Part shown: in pieces, positions 1-8,720 of the stretch
How the letters are laid out: each line of letters starts with the position of its first letter
Position numbering within the stretch: position 1 is the stretch's first letter
Assembly: GCA_017302165.1 (NCBI GenBank)
Contig: JAFLCW010000003.1
Coordinates: 62,001-126,000 of the forward strand
Direction of reading: 5' to 3'
DNA: 64,000 nucleotides
Source of the DNA: Alphaproteobacteria bacterium
GTDB lineage: Bacteria > Pseudomonadota > Alphaproteobacteria > Micavibrionales > Micavibrionaceae
Notes under the pieces: generated by a model
Told to the model about the DNA's origin: nothing
The model's input: only the letters and a program-made list of their open reading frames with translations
The model's database searches: none
Position numbers and translations under genes: made by a program

Positions 1-56
1 TAGGTCACCTGCCATACACTCCATAGCGATTTCAAGGCTTTCCACATACTGTCCAT
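1..56 (-). CDS. Possible start of an unknown gene, cut by the window edge
   Basis: On the minus strand an ATG at 56-54 is preceded by AGGG five bases upstream and opens a frame of 18 codons (MDSMWKALKSLWSVWQVT) that runs off the left edge without a stop. Nothing can be said about its function. The ribosome site is the only positive evidence, so this may be chance. Confidence 0.3.
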   Translation of the reverse strand, partial: MDSMWKALKSLWSVWQVT

Positions 57-180
57 TAAACCCTATTTTTTAAATAAAATCAGCTAGATAGCAAAAATAT
101 ATTGACGTTTTCAGACCTATTTGACATTCTCTGCCTTCAGAAACTTACATAAATACAAAATTATAATTAGGAAAATACAT

Positions 181-411
181 ATGGCTAAGAAATCATTTCC
201 AACCCGCATCAAAGAAGTGCGTAAAGAATTGACCCTTACCGTCTGTCTTGCACCTATACCTATTATGTTTGCCTTAGTTGCCTTTGATTTGAAAAACGAT
301 GTTATTAACCTGTCTGCGCTGTGGCCAAAGACGGCTCACCCCGCACTCATCGAACCCGCTAAACCCGTTCAGGCTGGCACTACACAAGGCCGCCTTTTGC
401 CATCTCCTTAA
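181..411 (+). CDS. Small single-pass membrane protein, unknown function
   Basis: A 76-residue protein with a basic start (MAKKSFPTRIKEVRKEL), one hydrophobic stretch at about residues 18-34 and a Pro/Ala-rich tail. The ATG at 181 has an AGGA ribosome site; an in-frame TTG at 121 would only add an unlikely leader. TTGACA at 121-126 may belong to its promoter. Its last 32 bases overlap the 3' end of zapE on the other strand, so the two transcripts converge. I do not recognise the family. Confidence 0.5.
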   Translation: MAKKSFPTRIKEVRKELTLTVCLAPIPIMFALVAFDLKNDVINLSALWPKTAHPALIEPAKPVQAGTTQGRLLPSP

Positions 412-1438
412 GCCGGCTGACCGTGCGGTCAAATTCAAACGTATAATCATGTCCCAGATATAATTTTTCCGGCGGTGCGTCTGCTGTCATCATCACTATT
501 TTTTTCTGGTCATACATCACATCAATAAATAGCATTAATCTTTTCGTTTCATTGCGCCGATCATATCCCATCTTAGGAATGCCTTCGAAAATGAAATAAT
601 CAAAATGCCGAGCAATTTCCAAGTAATCTTCCGCCGAATGCGGACGCTCGCATATATCAGAAAAATTAAGACGCGCCACTTTTCCGGCAAAGGTGATATT
701 GATATCACGACCTTTAACGCGCAGAGTTTTGACGGCAGGTAAAATGCCATGTGAGAAAACAAAGAATTTTTCTGTTGCCCATTTTTTTGCCGCCGCCCCT
801 AAAGGATAAAAATAATGGCGTTCCGAAGACAGGCCAGATTCATTCGCCCGCCGATAATCAATTCCGTGATCCAAATGAAAGACTGTCATCCGGGACGTTA
901 TCAAACCAATAAAAGGTAAAAATAAGTCCCGTTGAAGCCCGCCCTCATACAGCTTTTCAGGAGGCCAGTTGGATGTAGAGACCATCACAACGCCTTTATC
1001 CATCAGGGCTGAAAAAAGACGGGATAAAATCATGGCGTCAGCCACATCTGTTACGTGGAATTCATCAAAACAGATCACGGAGACATGTTTGGCAACCTCT
1101 GCCGCATAGCGAGGCATTAGATCCGATAGTTTTTCCTGCCGGTGCTGATGAAGCCAGTCATGCGTTTCAATCATAAACGCATGGAAATGTACCCGGCGCG
1201 CTGATATGATGGGTTGTACCGCCTCATAAAACATATCCATCAACATTGATTTCCCACGCCCCACCCCGCCATAGAGGTAAATACCCTTGGGCATGGGTTT
1301 TTTAAAAAAACGGGATTTTTTAACGTGTATCAGATCTGTATATAACCCTTGGAGCAGTAAAGCCGCTTGCTCTTGTGCTGGGTCATATCGAATGTCTCCT
1401 GCTTCTCGGCGGCGACAATATTCAGATAAAACAGCCAT
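380..1438 (-). CDS. zapE: Cell division ATPase ZapE (AFG1-like)
   Basis: P-loop ATPase of the AFG1/ZapE family, 352 residues, the usual bacterial length. The Walker A loop is GGVGRGKS near residue 58 and the Walker B is VICFDEFHVTD near residue 121; the family arginine-rich region follows. In E. coli ZapE binds FtsZ during constriction, and the mitochondrial homologue handles damaged inner-membrane proteins. It is the last gene of the tatABC transcript: its ATG overlaps the tatC stop in an ATGA, so translation is probably coupled. Confidence 0.93.
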   Translation of the reverse strand: MAVLSEYCRRREAGDIRYDPAQEQAALLLQGLYTDLIHVKKSRFFKKPMPKGIYLYGGVGRGKSMLMDMFYEAVQPIISARRVHFHAFMIETHDWLHQHRQEKLSDLMPRYAAEVAKHVSVICFDEFHVTDVADAMILSRLFSALMDKGVVMVSTSNWPPEKLYEGGLQRDLFLPFIGLITSRMTVFHLDHGIDYRRANESGLSSERHYFYPLGAAAKKWATEKFFVFSHGILPAVKTLRVKGRDINITFAGKVARLNFSDICERPHSAEDYLEIARHFDYFIFEGIPKMGYDRRNETKRLMLFIDVMYDQKKIVMMTADAPPEKLYLGHDYTFEFDRTVSRLKEMAKGGLV

Positions 1439-2220
1439 CAGGGTGCCTTTTTTTCAGTATGACGCACAATCAGGATGGAAATTTCATACAGAGCCATCAA
1501 CGGAACCGCCAACATAAACTGCGACAATATATCCGGCGGCGTGATAAAGGCCGCCACCGTAAAAATCAGGATGACAGCATATTTTCGAAAGGACGAGAGA
1601 GACGAAGCCGTTAACATACCTGCCCGCCCCAACAGTGCCAAAATAACCGGCATTTGAAAACACAGGCCAAACGCAAAGATCAAGGTCATGACCAAATCCA
1701 GATAATCACTGACCCGGGCTTCGAGTTGAACAGGCAGAACAGTTGCTTCTGCGCCTGTTTGAAAGGACAGGAAAAACGGCCAGGCCATGGGAATGACCAC
1801 AAAATAAACGATCGCGCCCCCGATAAAAAACAAGATCGGCGTGGCTATTAAGTAAGGGAAAAAAGCCTGCCGCTCATTTTGATACAATCCCGGCGTCACA
1901 AATTTCCAGATTTGAACCAGTAGTACCGGGAAAGTTAAGAAAACACCCGCAAAAAAAGAAACACGCAAATAGGTAAAGAAAGCTTCAGTCAGATTGGTAT
2001 AGATAAGCCGATTTGTTCCCCCTGTCGCAGACATAGCTTCGGCCAATGGCGTTACCAAAAATCCGTAAATATCTTCAGCAAAAAACCAACACACAATCAT
2101 CCCAGATATCATCGCCAGAAAAACCCACATCAACCGCCTACGCAATTCCAGCAGATGATCGCCCAAGGATAAATGAAGTGCTTTACCCTCTTCTGGCGGC
2201 AGTATATCCGGCTTATCCAT
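1438..2220 (-). CDS. tatC: Sec-independent translocase subunit TatC
   Basis: Polytopic core of the twin-arginine translocon, which binds the RR signal peptide and moves folded proteins across the inner membrane. It has 260 residues, six predicted helices and the family N-terminal HLLELRRRL segment near residue 22, plus a conserved FLTFPVLLVQIWKFVTPGLY loop. It overlaps tatB by 8 bases upstream and zapE by one base downstream, forming a tight tatA-tatB-tatC-zapE operon. Confidence 0.97.
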   Translation of the reverse strand: MDKPDILPPEEGKALHLSLGDHLLELRRRLMWVFLAMISGMIVCWFFAEDIYGFLVTPLAEAMSATGGTNRLIYTNLTEAFFTYLRVSFFAGVFLTFPVLLVQIWKFVTPGLYQNERQAFFPYLIATPILFFIGGAIVYFVVIPMAWPFFLSFQTGAEATVLPVQLEARVSDYLDLVMTLIFAFGLCFQMPVILALLGRAGMLTASSLSSFRKYAVILIFTVAAFITPPDILSQFMLAVPLMALYEISILIVRHTEKKAP

Positions 2221-2503
2221 TAGGGGTTTCCTGCGTTTTTGATGTGTTTTGTTCGGTTAATGACGTGTCAGCTGACCGTTCGTCCGTCTGGGGAGCCCCG
2301 AAATTGACGCCGCGGCGAAGTTCTTCGATATCGCCTGTTTTAAGAATATCATCAAATTGTTGGGAGATGGCAAAACGGATGTAATGAATTCGCCGGACAA
2401 ATCGCCCCACACCATACAATAATTTGGGGATGTCTTTTGGGCCTATGACAAAAACAGCCACGGCCACAATGACCAGCAGTTCAGACCATCCAAAATCAAA
2501 CAC
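2213..2503 (-). CDS. tatB: Sec-independent translocase subunit TatB
   Basis: A 96-residue single-span protein that forms the Tat substrate-receptor complex with TatC. Residues 1-22 form the membrane helix starting MFDFGWSELLVI, followed by the GPKDIPKLL hinge and an amphipathic helix, which is the TatB signature. The C-terminal tail is polar and poorly conserved. It sits five bases after tatA and overlaps the start of tatC. Confidence 0.95.
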   Translation of the reverse strand: MFDFGWSELLVIVAVAVFVIGPKDIPKLLYGVGRFVRRIHYIRFAISQQFDDILKTGDIEELRRGVNFGAPQTDERSADTSLTEQNTSKTQETPNG

Positions 2504-2508
2504 GGTGT

Positions 2509-2691
2509 TTAATCTTTCTTGGTATCAGTCGTCTGATGGATTTGTTTAGGATCTTCTTCGTCAGTCATGCCTTTTTTAAAGCCTTTGATCCCTTTGGCGA
2601 TGTCTTCCATAACCCGCGGCAATCTTCCCGCCCCGAAAATCAGAAACACCAACAACAGAACTACCAAAATATGCCATATACTTGGACCCAT
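2509..2691 (-). CDS. tatA: Sec-independent translocase subunit TatA
   Basis: The pore-forming or membrane-thinning Tat component, 60 residues and thus at the short end of the family. The order is a short N-terminus, a membrane helix (about residues 4-20), the FGAGRLP hinge and an amphipathic helix ([14 protein letters not shown]) ending in an acidic and lysine tail. It is the first gene of the tat set; the tiny membrane gene that ends at 2718 lies 26 bases upstream on the same strand, so one transcript from the scp genes is likely. Confidence 0.95.
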   Translation of the reverse strand: MGPSIWHILVVLLLVFLIFGAGRLPRVMEDIAKGIKGFKKGMTDEEDPKQIHQTTDTKKD

Positions 2692-2717
2692 GAATTTACC
2701 CTTTCACTTGATATTCG

Positions 2718-2861
2718 TTAATATTCATCATACGCGTCGCCGCCTGTATCGGCATAATATATTTCTTCTTCAATCAGTTGGGTGATTTTATTAAAATTGA
2801 CTGCGATAGTTGCGGCCACAGCAATCCCCACAATCAGCCGTACCCAATCAATAAATTTCAT
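2718..2861 (-). CDS. 47-residue membrane protein between scpB and tatA
   Basis: The start is MKFIDWVRLIVGIAVA, giving one membrane helix over about residues 5-22, then a polar and strongly acidic tail rich in Tyr and Asp (IEEEIYYADTGGDAYDEY). The ATG at 2861 follows the scpB stop by one base, so translation coupling is likely; an in-frame extension upstream would lie inside scpB and is not convincing. No family is recognised. Its place in the scp-tat transcript and its TatA/B-like single-helix shape make it a candidate small accessory membrane protein, which is inference only. Confidence 0.6.
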   Translation of the reverse strand: MKFIDWVRLIVGIAVAATIAVNFNKITQLIEEEIYYADTGGDAYDEY

Positions 2862-2862
2862 C

Positions 2863-3522
2863 TCAGGCCTCGTCCTCCTGATCGTATCCATCAAACCCAT
2901 CCTGATCTTCTTCGGATGACCCCGCCAGCAAATCTCCGGCGGCCTCATCAGGATTATCAAACAAATCGCGTGTATCCGGCACGGTTTCGATCGCGGGACG
3001 TCGATCCAGCAGTCCTGCCGCCTTCAGATCATCCATACCCGGTAAATCCATCAAGGATTCGAGTTGAAAATGATCAAGAAATGCCGTCGTCGTCACCCAT
3101 GTCAACGGCCTTCCAGGGGTTTCCCGGCGCTTGCCCGGCTTGACCCACCCCATTTCCATGAGGGCATCCAGCGTCCCTTTATGGGTGGCCACGCCGCGAA
3201 TATTTTCAATTTCTGCGCGGGTGATGGGTTGGTGATACGCCACAATCGCCAGCGTCTCCAGCGCGGCACGTGATAACTTGCGATCCACGTCTTTTTCAAT
3301 CGTCAGGTATGGCGCCGTTTCAGCAGAGGTACGAAGCGCCCATGCGCCGCCCGTTTCGACCAGTTCCACACCCCGCCCGGTATATGTCCCCTTGAGGTCT
3401 GAGAGAAGCACATTCAAATCCGCCTCGGTGCCTAGACGTTCATAGATCATCGCTGGCGTCAGTGGTTCAGCCGACGCAAACAACATCGCTTCGAGTACTT
3501 TAATTTGTTCCATCTGTTCCAT
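2863..3522 (-). CDS. scpB: Segregation and condensation protein ScpB
   Basis: Winged-helix kite subunit of the SMC-ScpAB condensin that organises and separates chromosomes. It has 219 residues: two winged-helix domains over about residues 1-160 (AMLFASAEPLT at the start, TLAIVAYHQPITRAEIENIRGV in the second domain, and the GRPLTW segment) and a long acidic tail ending in a Glu/Asp-rich run. The start overlaps the scpA end by 23 bases. A second Met three codons in could also be used. Confidence 0.95.
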   Translation of the reverse strand: MEQMEQIKVLEAMLFASAEPLTPAMIYERLGTEADLNVLLSDLKGTYTGRGVELVETGGAWALRTSAETAPYLTIEKDVDRKLSRAALETLAIVAYHQPITRAEIENIRGVATHKGTLDALMEMGWVKPGKRRETPGRPLTWVTTTAFLDHFQLESLMDLPGMDDLKAAGLLDRRPAIETVPDTRDLFDNPDEAAGDLLAGSSEEDQDGFDGYDQEDEA

Positions 3523-4357
3523 GTGACGTCTCCTCTATGGGGGGGCGGTTTGCCGTGCGTAAATAAATCGGGCGGAAAAGTCCATCCTGGCGGAGCTCTA
3601 CCTTCCCTTGTTTTGCCAATTCAAGCCCAGCCGTGAATGTTGAGGCCAGAGATGAGCGGAAATAAAGTGGGTCTTTTATATTGTCCGGCAAAAAGCTTTG
3701 TAAAGTTGCCCATGCACTATGGGGACCTGTACGCGGCAGATTACCCAGCATACGCGTCATACGATCCAAGGCCTCTTCCATCGACATGACAGAGAAAATA
3801 GGGAGTTCATACGTCGCATATTCGGCGCGGCGTTTGATATCTCCGTAGGCTTTCAGAACATCATAAAGCGTGACTTGCCATTTTGGGTTCCACGAAACTT
3901 TTAACCCTTCCGCCATACCCCGGGGGAATACATTATGCCCCAGACGCGGGCGTGCCATTAATTGCGATACCATCTGACGCATCGCCTCAAGGCGGCGCAA
4001 CTGGAATTGCAATGCATCAGCCATGGCCTCGCCCGAGGGTTGACCATCAGGCACATTATCGCGGGGCAGTAACAATCTGGATTTCAAATAGGCGAGCCAT
4101 GCGGCCATCACTAGATATTCCGCCGCCAGATCAAGCCGCATTTCAGTGGCGCGGTCAATGAATGCCAAATACTGACGCACCAGTTGTAGAATTGAAATTT
4201 CGCGTAAATCCACTTTCTGATGACGCGCCATATCCAACAGTACATCAATGGGGCCTTCATATCCATCGATGTTAAGCAAGAGAGAGTCAACGTCATGCGT
4301 CCCCGATATAAGGTCAGGTTGACGCGGTGGATCTTCTTCGAATACGGCTTCGGTCAT
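3500..4357 (-). CDS. scpA: Segregation and condensation protein ScpA
   Basis: Kleisin subunit that bridges SMC heads in bacterial condensin. It has 285 residues. The family hallmark YEGPIDVLLDMARHQKVDL lies near residue 34, followed by the LAAEYLVMAAWLAYLKSRLLLP helix; a C-terminal winged helix binds the SMC cap. Its start lies 44 bases inside the nagZ 3' end, the typical alphaproteobacterial order nagZ-scpA-scpB. Confidence 0.95.
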   Translation of the reverse strand: MTEAVFEEDPPRQPDLISGTHDVDSLLLNIDGYEGPIDVLLDMARHQKVDLREISILQLVRQYLAFIDRATEMRLDLAAEYLVMAAWLAYLKSRLLLPRDNVPDGQPSGEAMADALQFQLRRLEAMRQMVSQLMARPRLGHNVFPRGMAEGLKVSWNPKWQVTLYDVLKAYGDIKRRAEYATYELPIFSVMSMEEALDRMTRMLGNLPRTGPHSAWATLQSFLPDNIKDPLYFRSSLASTFTAGLELAKQGKVELRQDGLFRPIYLRTANRPPIEETSHGTDGTN

Positions 4358-5261
4358 ATCGTTTCTTCGTGGCAGACGACATGCGGGGCAACGTCGATGC
4401 CAATGATTCCATTTCGGTTAGCTGTGCCCAGCAATATAGCGCGATATCAATGCCAGATTCCAGCGCGGTTTTAGAGTTTTCCGCGATATTCCCAAAGGTT
4501 TTTAAGGCGCCCATCGACATATCATCGGTGCATAACAACCCATCAAACCCCATTTGTTCCCGTATCACCTTGATCACGGCAGGGGATAAAGTCGCTGGAT
4601 AGGCTGGGTCAATGGCTTCGTATACAACATGGGATACCATGCCCCAGATTAACGGCGCTTCTAGTGCACGCGATATCCGGGAAAAAGGAATAAAATCATG
4701 GTTCTGCAGGTCTGAAACAGAAGCCTTAACGACGGGAAGATCATAATGACTATCCACGGTCGCACGACCCTGCCCCGGCATATGTTTGACGGTTGGCGTA
4801 ACGCCATATTCCAAAAATACATCGCATACGGCTTGCGCTTTTTGAAAAACATCCTGTGGATCGTCTGAAAAGGCGCGATCCCCGATCGCCTGATGCGTTT
4901 CATGATGAAGTACATCCATCACGGGGGCACAATTCACGTCAATCCCCGCGGAAACAAGTTCCTGTGCGATAACACGAGCCGCGTTTTTGACATCTTCTAC
5001 GGATGAACAAGATTGTGCAGACGGACAAGCCGTCCAATGCGGTGGCTTCATCCGTTGTACACGCCCGCCTTCTTGGTCAATCAGAATGGGGCAATCTCGG
5101 CCAACACTATTGCGTAATTCATCCGTCAGTCGTTTGACTTGCTCAGGTGTCTCAATATTGCGCCCAAAGAGAATAAAGCCTAATGGGTCTGACTCCCTAA
5201 AAAAACGAGCCTCAGAATCAGACAAGGTCAGAGACTGGCTGGAGAAAATTGCCGGAAGCAC
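4314..5261 (-). CDS. nagZ: Beta-N-acetylhexosaminidase NagZ
   Basis: Glycoside hydrolase family 3 enzyme that removes GlcNAc from anhydro-muropeptides during cytoplasmic cell-wall recycling. It has 315 residues with DQEGGRVQR near 83, the catalytic loop KHMPGQGRATVDSH near 178 (family KH-PG-G with the His of the Asp/His dyad) and the nucleophile segment LCTDDMSMGAL near 251. The start is GTG, seven bases beyond the stop of the SPOR gene. The basic C-terminal tail overlaps scpA. Confidence 0.94.
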   Translation of the reverse strand: MLPAIFSSQSLTLSDSEARFFRESDPLGFILFGRNIETPEQVKRLTDELRNSVGRDCPILIDQEGGRVQRMKPPHWTACPSAQSCSSVEDVKNAARVIAQELVSAGIDVNCAPVMDVLHHETHQAIGDRAFSDDPQDVFQKAQAVCDVFLEYGVTPTVKHMPGQGRATVDSHYDLPVVKASVSDLQNHDFIPFSRISRALEAPLIWGMVSHVVYEAIDPAYPATLSPAVIKVIREQMGFDGLLCTDDMSMGALKTFGNIAENSKTALESGIDIALYCWAQLTEMESLASTLPRMSSATKKRYDRSRIRRRSTAST

Positions 5262-5267
5262 GCGGTC

Positions 5268-6200
5268 TTATTTTCCAACAACCATACAGCCGCCCGGTGT
5301 TTTCGCCTTGATCGCAGAACATAGTTTATCCGCTTCGGCTTTGCTCATGGGACCTGCCTGAATACGGGTAAAACTACCCTTGGCACCCAGATCAGCCGCA
5401 ACCGTACGATACGACATTCCGGTCAATGATCCATACATGGCGGTCAGCTTTTTCCATTCTTTGGTGGCTTGGGCACTGTCACGGATACTGGCCACCTGAA
5501 CATAATGAGTTCCGGGCTTCATCACTTGCGGTGCCGCCGTTGCCGCACCGGCGGCCGGTTCCAGTTGAGAGGCCGCAGAGGCCGCCTCGTTCATATCGAC
5601 AGATGGTGTTTCATCTGATGTCGCCCCGGCGGCAGGCGCGATGTCTTGCACGGCCTGATCAGGTGACGTCTGATCTTGAGACGCGGTCTGCGTCGAAGAC
5701 ACCGCCTGATCCCCTTGTGATGTCGGCTTAGGTTGAGGGGGCATAGCAGACGGAATAGCCGCCGTTTGATCTGTGGCCTCTCCTGATGCGGGCGCCGTGG
5801 CCGCCATATCTTCGGCACCTGTATTCAAACCGGCAAATAACTGTGATCTGGGCATGGGTTCTTCGGATGTTTCATCCGCCAGAAGATTTTCAACCGGCTT
5901 GGTATCTTCCCCATCACGAATAGAGGAGAAGACCGTGCTGTCACGATGAGCGATTTCCATCCCACCCGGATCATCCGGCGCTGTTTTATAAGGAGAAATA
6001 TCCGCACGCACCACCGGCACAGGTTGGGACTGATCATCTGAAGATGGATAAGCCCCCCAGAAAATTCCGCCCAGAACAACCAGCGCGAGCACCGCCCCCC
6101 CAATCATTAACCGGGGACCTGCAGAAGTGATTGTCTGTTTCAGGCTGGCAAAAAAACCGTCTTGATCATAATTGTCAAAATCATCGTTGCGTGGGGTCAT
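5268..6200 (-). CDS. SPOR-domain inner-membrane protein
   Basis: A 310-residue protein with a short cytoplasmic head rich in Asp, one membrane helix near residues 32-50, a long low-complexity periplasmic linker rich in Ala, Gln, Ser and Asp (about 60-225), and a C-terminal SPOR domain (GTHYVQVASIRDSAQATKEW through the GGCMVVGK end). SPOR domains bind denuded septal peptidoglycan, so a role in division or wall remodelling is likely. In many relatives argS lies between this gene and dgt; here it does not. It probably leads the SPOR-nagZ-scpAB-tat transcript. Confidence 0.88.
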   Translation of the reverse strand: MTPRNDDFDNYDQDGFFASLKQTITSAGPRLMIGGAVLALVVLGGIFWGAYPSSDDQSQPVPVVRADISPYKTAPDDPGGMEIAHRDSTVFSSIRDGEDTKPVENLLADETSEEPMPRSQLFAGLNTGAEDMAATAPASGEATDQTAAIPSAMPPQPKPTSQGDQAVSSTQTASQDQTSPDQAVQDIAPAAGATSDETPSVDMNEAASAASQLEPAAGAATAAPQVMKPGTHYVQVASIRDSAQATKEWKKLTAMYGSLTGMSYRTVAADLGAKGSFTRIQAGPMSKAEADKLCSAIKAKTPGGCMVVGK

Positions 6201-6330
6201 GAGCTACCTCTCATTCAAAAATAAGAATACGTGCGTGAATCAATTGAGTGTGACTTTAAAGAAAAAGTGACTTTTCGTAAAGCATTTGGCCGTGGGACAT
6301 TCTAAGTTATCCCCTGCCTAAGCCTTTGTT

Positions 6331-7545
6331 TTATCTGATATCCCAATAAAGGTCGAATAAACGTTCATGTTCCCGGATGGCATATCGATCCGTCATCCCG
6401 GCGATATAATCACAGACAATGCGCGCCTGCGCGATATTATCGATCAATCCCCCGGCTTCCTCGACACGTTCCTGCCAGTGATCCGGCAAAAGGGCATATC
6501 GTTTCATAAAGGCATTAAACAGGTCAGGCACAATCCGCTCCACCTTAAGCCATATCCGGTTCACCGTGAAATGGCGGTACATTTTTTTGTGCAGGAAGGC
6601 TCGTAATTCTTCCACCTGCTTGAACATCGTGGGGGAAAAACCCACCATCTGTTCTCCGGCCTTGCGGATATCTTCGGGTGTTTTTGGTTTTTCTTTCTCT
6701 AGACGTCGGCGCGTTTCAGTCATCACATCCATGACCATCGTCCCAATCATTTCGCGTATTGTTTCTTGGATGATGTAATGATCTGACACTTCGGGCCAGT
6801 CTGTGCGGGCACGTTTGATGATCGGTTTCAACAAAGTAAGCGACTCCAGATCCCCCAGCGTAAACATACCCGCCCGAAGCCCGTCTTCGACATCATGATT
6901 ATTATACGCGATATCATCGGAAATAGCCGCGACCTGTGCCTCAAGGGACGCATAGGTGTGTAACCGAAGGTCGGTTGTGTGCTGAACTTCTTTCAACGTC
7001 GCCGGAAGCACTGTGCGCGAAATCGGACCATTATGCTTGACCACACCCTCGAGCGTTTCCCACGATAAATTCAGCCCCGGCCAACCAGGATATTTTCGCT
7101 CCAGTTTGGTGAGAATCCTGAGTGATTGATCATTATGCTCAAAACCACCATAGGGTTTCATGCATTCCTGAAGATATTCTTCTCCGATATGGGCGAAAGG
7201 GGTGTGGCCTAAATCATGCGCCAGCGCGATGGCCTCCGTCAGGTCTTCATTGACCCACAAAGCCCGCGCCAGCGACCGGGCAATCTGTGCCACCTCAAGA
7301 GTGTGCGACAACCGCGTACGATAATGATCACCTTCATGATACACGAAAACCTGTGTTTTATACTTTAAACGCCGAAAAGCTGACGCATGAATAATACGGT
7401 CACGATCCCGTTGATACGGCGTGCGCGTCGCACTTTCGGGTTCCGAATACACACGCCCTTTCGTGTCTTCAGGCTTACAGGCATAAGGTGCCAGCGGTAG
7501 CGCGCAATATTGATATTCCGGTTCGGCGGGTTGTTTTTCAGTCAT
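6331..7545 (-). CDS. dgt: Deoxyguanosine triphosphate triphosphohydrolase-like protein (HD family)
   Basis: HD-domain dNTPase of the short dgt-like class, 404 residues. It hydrolyses dNTPs to deoxynucleosides and triphosphate, which trims the DNA precursor pool. Metal-binding motifs are visible: H in RTRLSHTLEV, the HD pair in LAHDLGHTPFAHIGEEYL near residue 112, and the distal Asp in DDIAYNNHDVEDGL. It diverges from erpA with only 21 bases between the two start codons, so the promoters overlap. Confidence 0.94.
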   Translation of the reverse strand: MTEKQPAEPEYQYCALPLAPYACKPEDTKGRVYSEPESATRTPYQRDRDRIIHASAFRRLKYKTQVFVYHEGDHYRTRLSHTLEVAQIARSLARALWVNEDLTEAIALAHDLGHTPFAHIGEEYLQECMKPYGGFEHNDQSLRILTKLERKYPGWPGLNLSWETLEGVVKHNGPISRTVLPATLKEVQHTTDLRLHTYASLEAQVAAISDDIAYNNHDVEDGLRAGMFTLGDLESLTLLKPIIKRARTDWPEVSDHYIIQETIREMIGTMVMDVMTETRRRLEKEKPKTPEDIRKAGEQMVGFSPTMFKQVEELRAFLHKKMYRHFTVNRIWLKVERIVPDLFNAFMKRYALLPDHWQERVEEAGGLIDNIAQARIVCDYIAGMTDRYAIREHERLFDLYWDIR

Positions 7546-7560
7546 GTTTACCCATATAAT
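7531..7560 (+). promoter_or_regulatory. Promoter of erpA, apparently leaderless
   Basis: TTGTTT at 7531-7536, an 18-base spacer, and a perfect TATAAT at 7555-7560. Seven bases further is 7567, the A of the erpA ATG, so the mRNA probably has no leader. The -35 lies inside the dgt coding start. This is read from sequence only. Confidence 0.55.
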
Positions 7561-7566
7561 ATAATT

Positions 7567-7893
7567 ATGACCCTAACATTAACCGATAACTGCGTAAACC
7601 GCATCAAAACCCTTCAGGCACAGAATAATAGCCCTGGATTAAAACTCAGGATTATCGTGGATAGCGGCGGGTGTCAGGGATTTGAATATCGGTTTGACTT
7701 AACGGATCGGACGGATGATGCCGATCATATTTTCATGAAGGACGGTGCCGCCGTGATTACGGACGAGGTCTCCCTGCCCTATCTTCAAGGGGCGGAAATT
7801 GATTTTGTGGATGACCTCATCGGCGCGACGTTCAAAATCAACAACCCGAATGCCAGCTCATCTTGCGGGTGCGGCACCAGTTTTTCGGTTTGA
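7567..7893 (+). CDS. erpA: Iron-sulfur cluster insertion protein (HesB/IscA family, ErpA-like)
   Basis: A-type Fe-S carrier that delivers clusters to apo-enzymes. It has 108 residues with the three invariant cysteines: one in SGGCQGFEY and two in the C-terminal SCGCGTSF. The N-terminal MTLTLTDNCVNRIKTL begins the family fold. The ATG at 7567 is chosen because the in-frame ATT or ATG-free upstream stretch lies in the promoter. No isc or suf genes are nearby, so ErpA or a general IscA homologue are both possible names. Confidence 0.88.
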   Translation: MTLTLTDNCVNRIKTLQAQNNSPGLKLRIIVDSGGCQGFEYRFDLTDRTDDADHIFMKDGAAVITDEVSLPYLQGAEIDFVDDLIGATFKINNPNASSSCGCGTSFSV

Positions 7894-7958
7894 TATTTTA
7901 ACCCCTTGCCGTAAATGAGGGCTTTTCTGATCGGATTCAAGGGATTAACATCCCTCGT

Positions 7959-8720
7959 ATGAAAGTCGCGACATGGAATGTCAATTCAATAAAGGCTCGA
8001 GCGGAACATGTCCATCGGTGGCTAGCACGTCAGACACCTGACATTCTTTGCCTTCAGGAACTCAAAGGTCTCGATTTCCCGCACGAGCTTTTTGCCTCTC
8101 TCGGCTATACAGCTCTTTGTGTGACACAAAAAGCTTATAACGGCGTCGCAATTTTATCTAAACACGCCCTGACCCCGGTCATGGATCGATTGCCGGGCGA
8201 TGATACCGATGATCAGGCACGCTATCTTGAGGTAACCTGTCAGGATTTTCGTATCTTGAATATTTACCTGCCCAACGGTAACCCGGTGGAGAGTGATAAA
8301 TACCCCTATAAATTTGCCTGGATGGACAGGCTTTATGACCGGGTTCGTAGCTTGAGAGAGGGCAGAGTGCCTTTTATGGTCTGCGGGGATTTTAATGTCA
8401 TCCCCGAAGCGGAGGATTGTTATAACCCAGCCCTATGGTCAGAGGATGCCTTGTTCCGGCTGGAAACGCGGGAAAAATTCCGGGCAATTATGGCTCTGGG
8501 GCTGACAGATTCATTTCGGGTTTTCGACCAGACCCCCCAACGTTACACGTTTTGGGATTATCAGGCCGGATGCTGGCCTAAAAATCAAGGCATGCGCATT
8601 GATCATATCCTGACATCACCTGCCGTGACAGACCGTCTCATCTCGGGTAACATAGATACTGCCCCCCGAGGGGAAGATAGTCCGTCAGATCACACGCCAT
8701 ACGTCATAGAAATTTCATGA
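7959..8720 (+). CDS. xth: Exodeoxyribonuclease III
   Basis: AP endonuclease and 3'-5' exonuclease of the exonuclease III/APE1 family for base-excision repair. It has 253 residues. Motifs in order are the metal-site Asn in ATWNVNSIKAR, the Glu in LCLQELKG, YLPNGNPVESDKYPYK, GDFNVIPEAEDCYNP, MRIDHIL and the final catalytic SPSDHTPYV. A small hairpin (7940-7955, AGGGAT/ATCCCT) lies three bases before the ATG and hides the likely ribosome site. The stop overlaps the next start as ATGA. Confidence 0.96.
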   Translation: MKVATWNVNSIKARAEHVHRWLARQTPDILCLQELKGLDFPHELFASLGYTALCVTQKAYNGVAILSKHALTPVMDRLPGDDTDDQARYLEVTCQDFRILNIYLPNGNPVESDKYPYKFAWMDRLYDRVRSLREGRVPFMVCGDFNVIPEAEDCYNPALWSEDALFRLETREKFRAIMALGLTDSFRVFDQTPQRYTFWDYQAGCWPKNQGMRIDHILTSPAVTDRLISGNIDTAPRGEDSPSDHTPYVIEIS

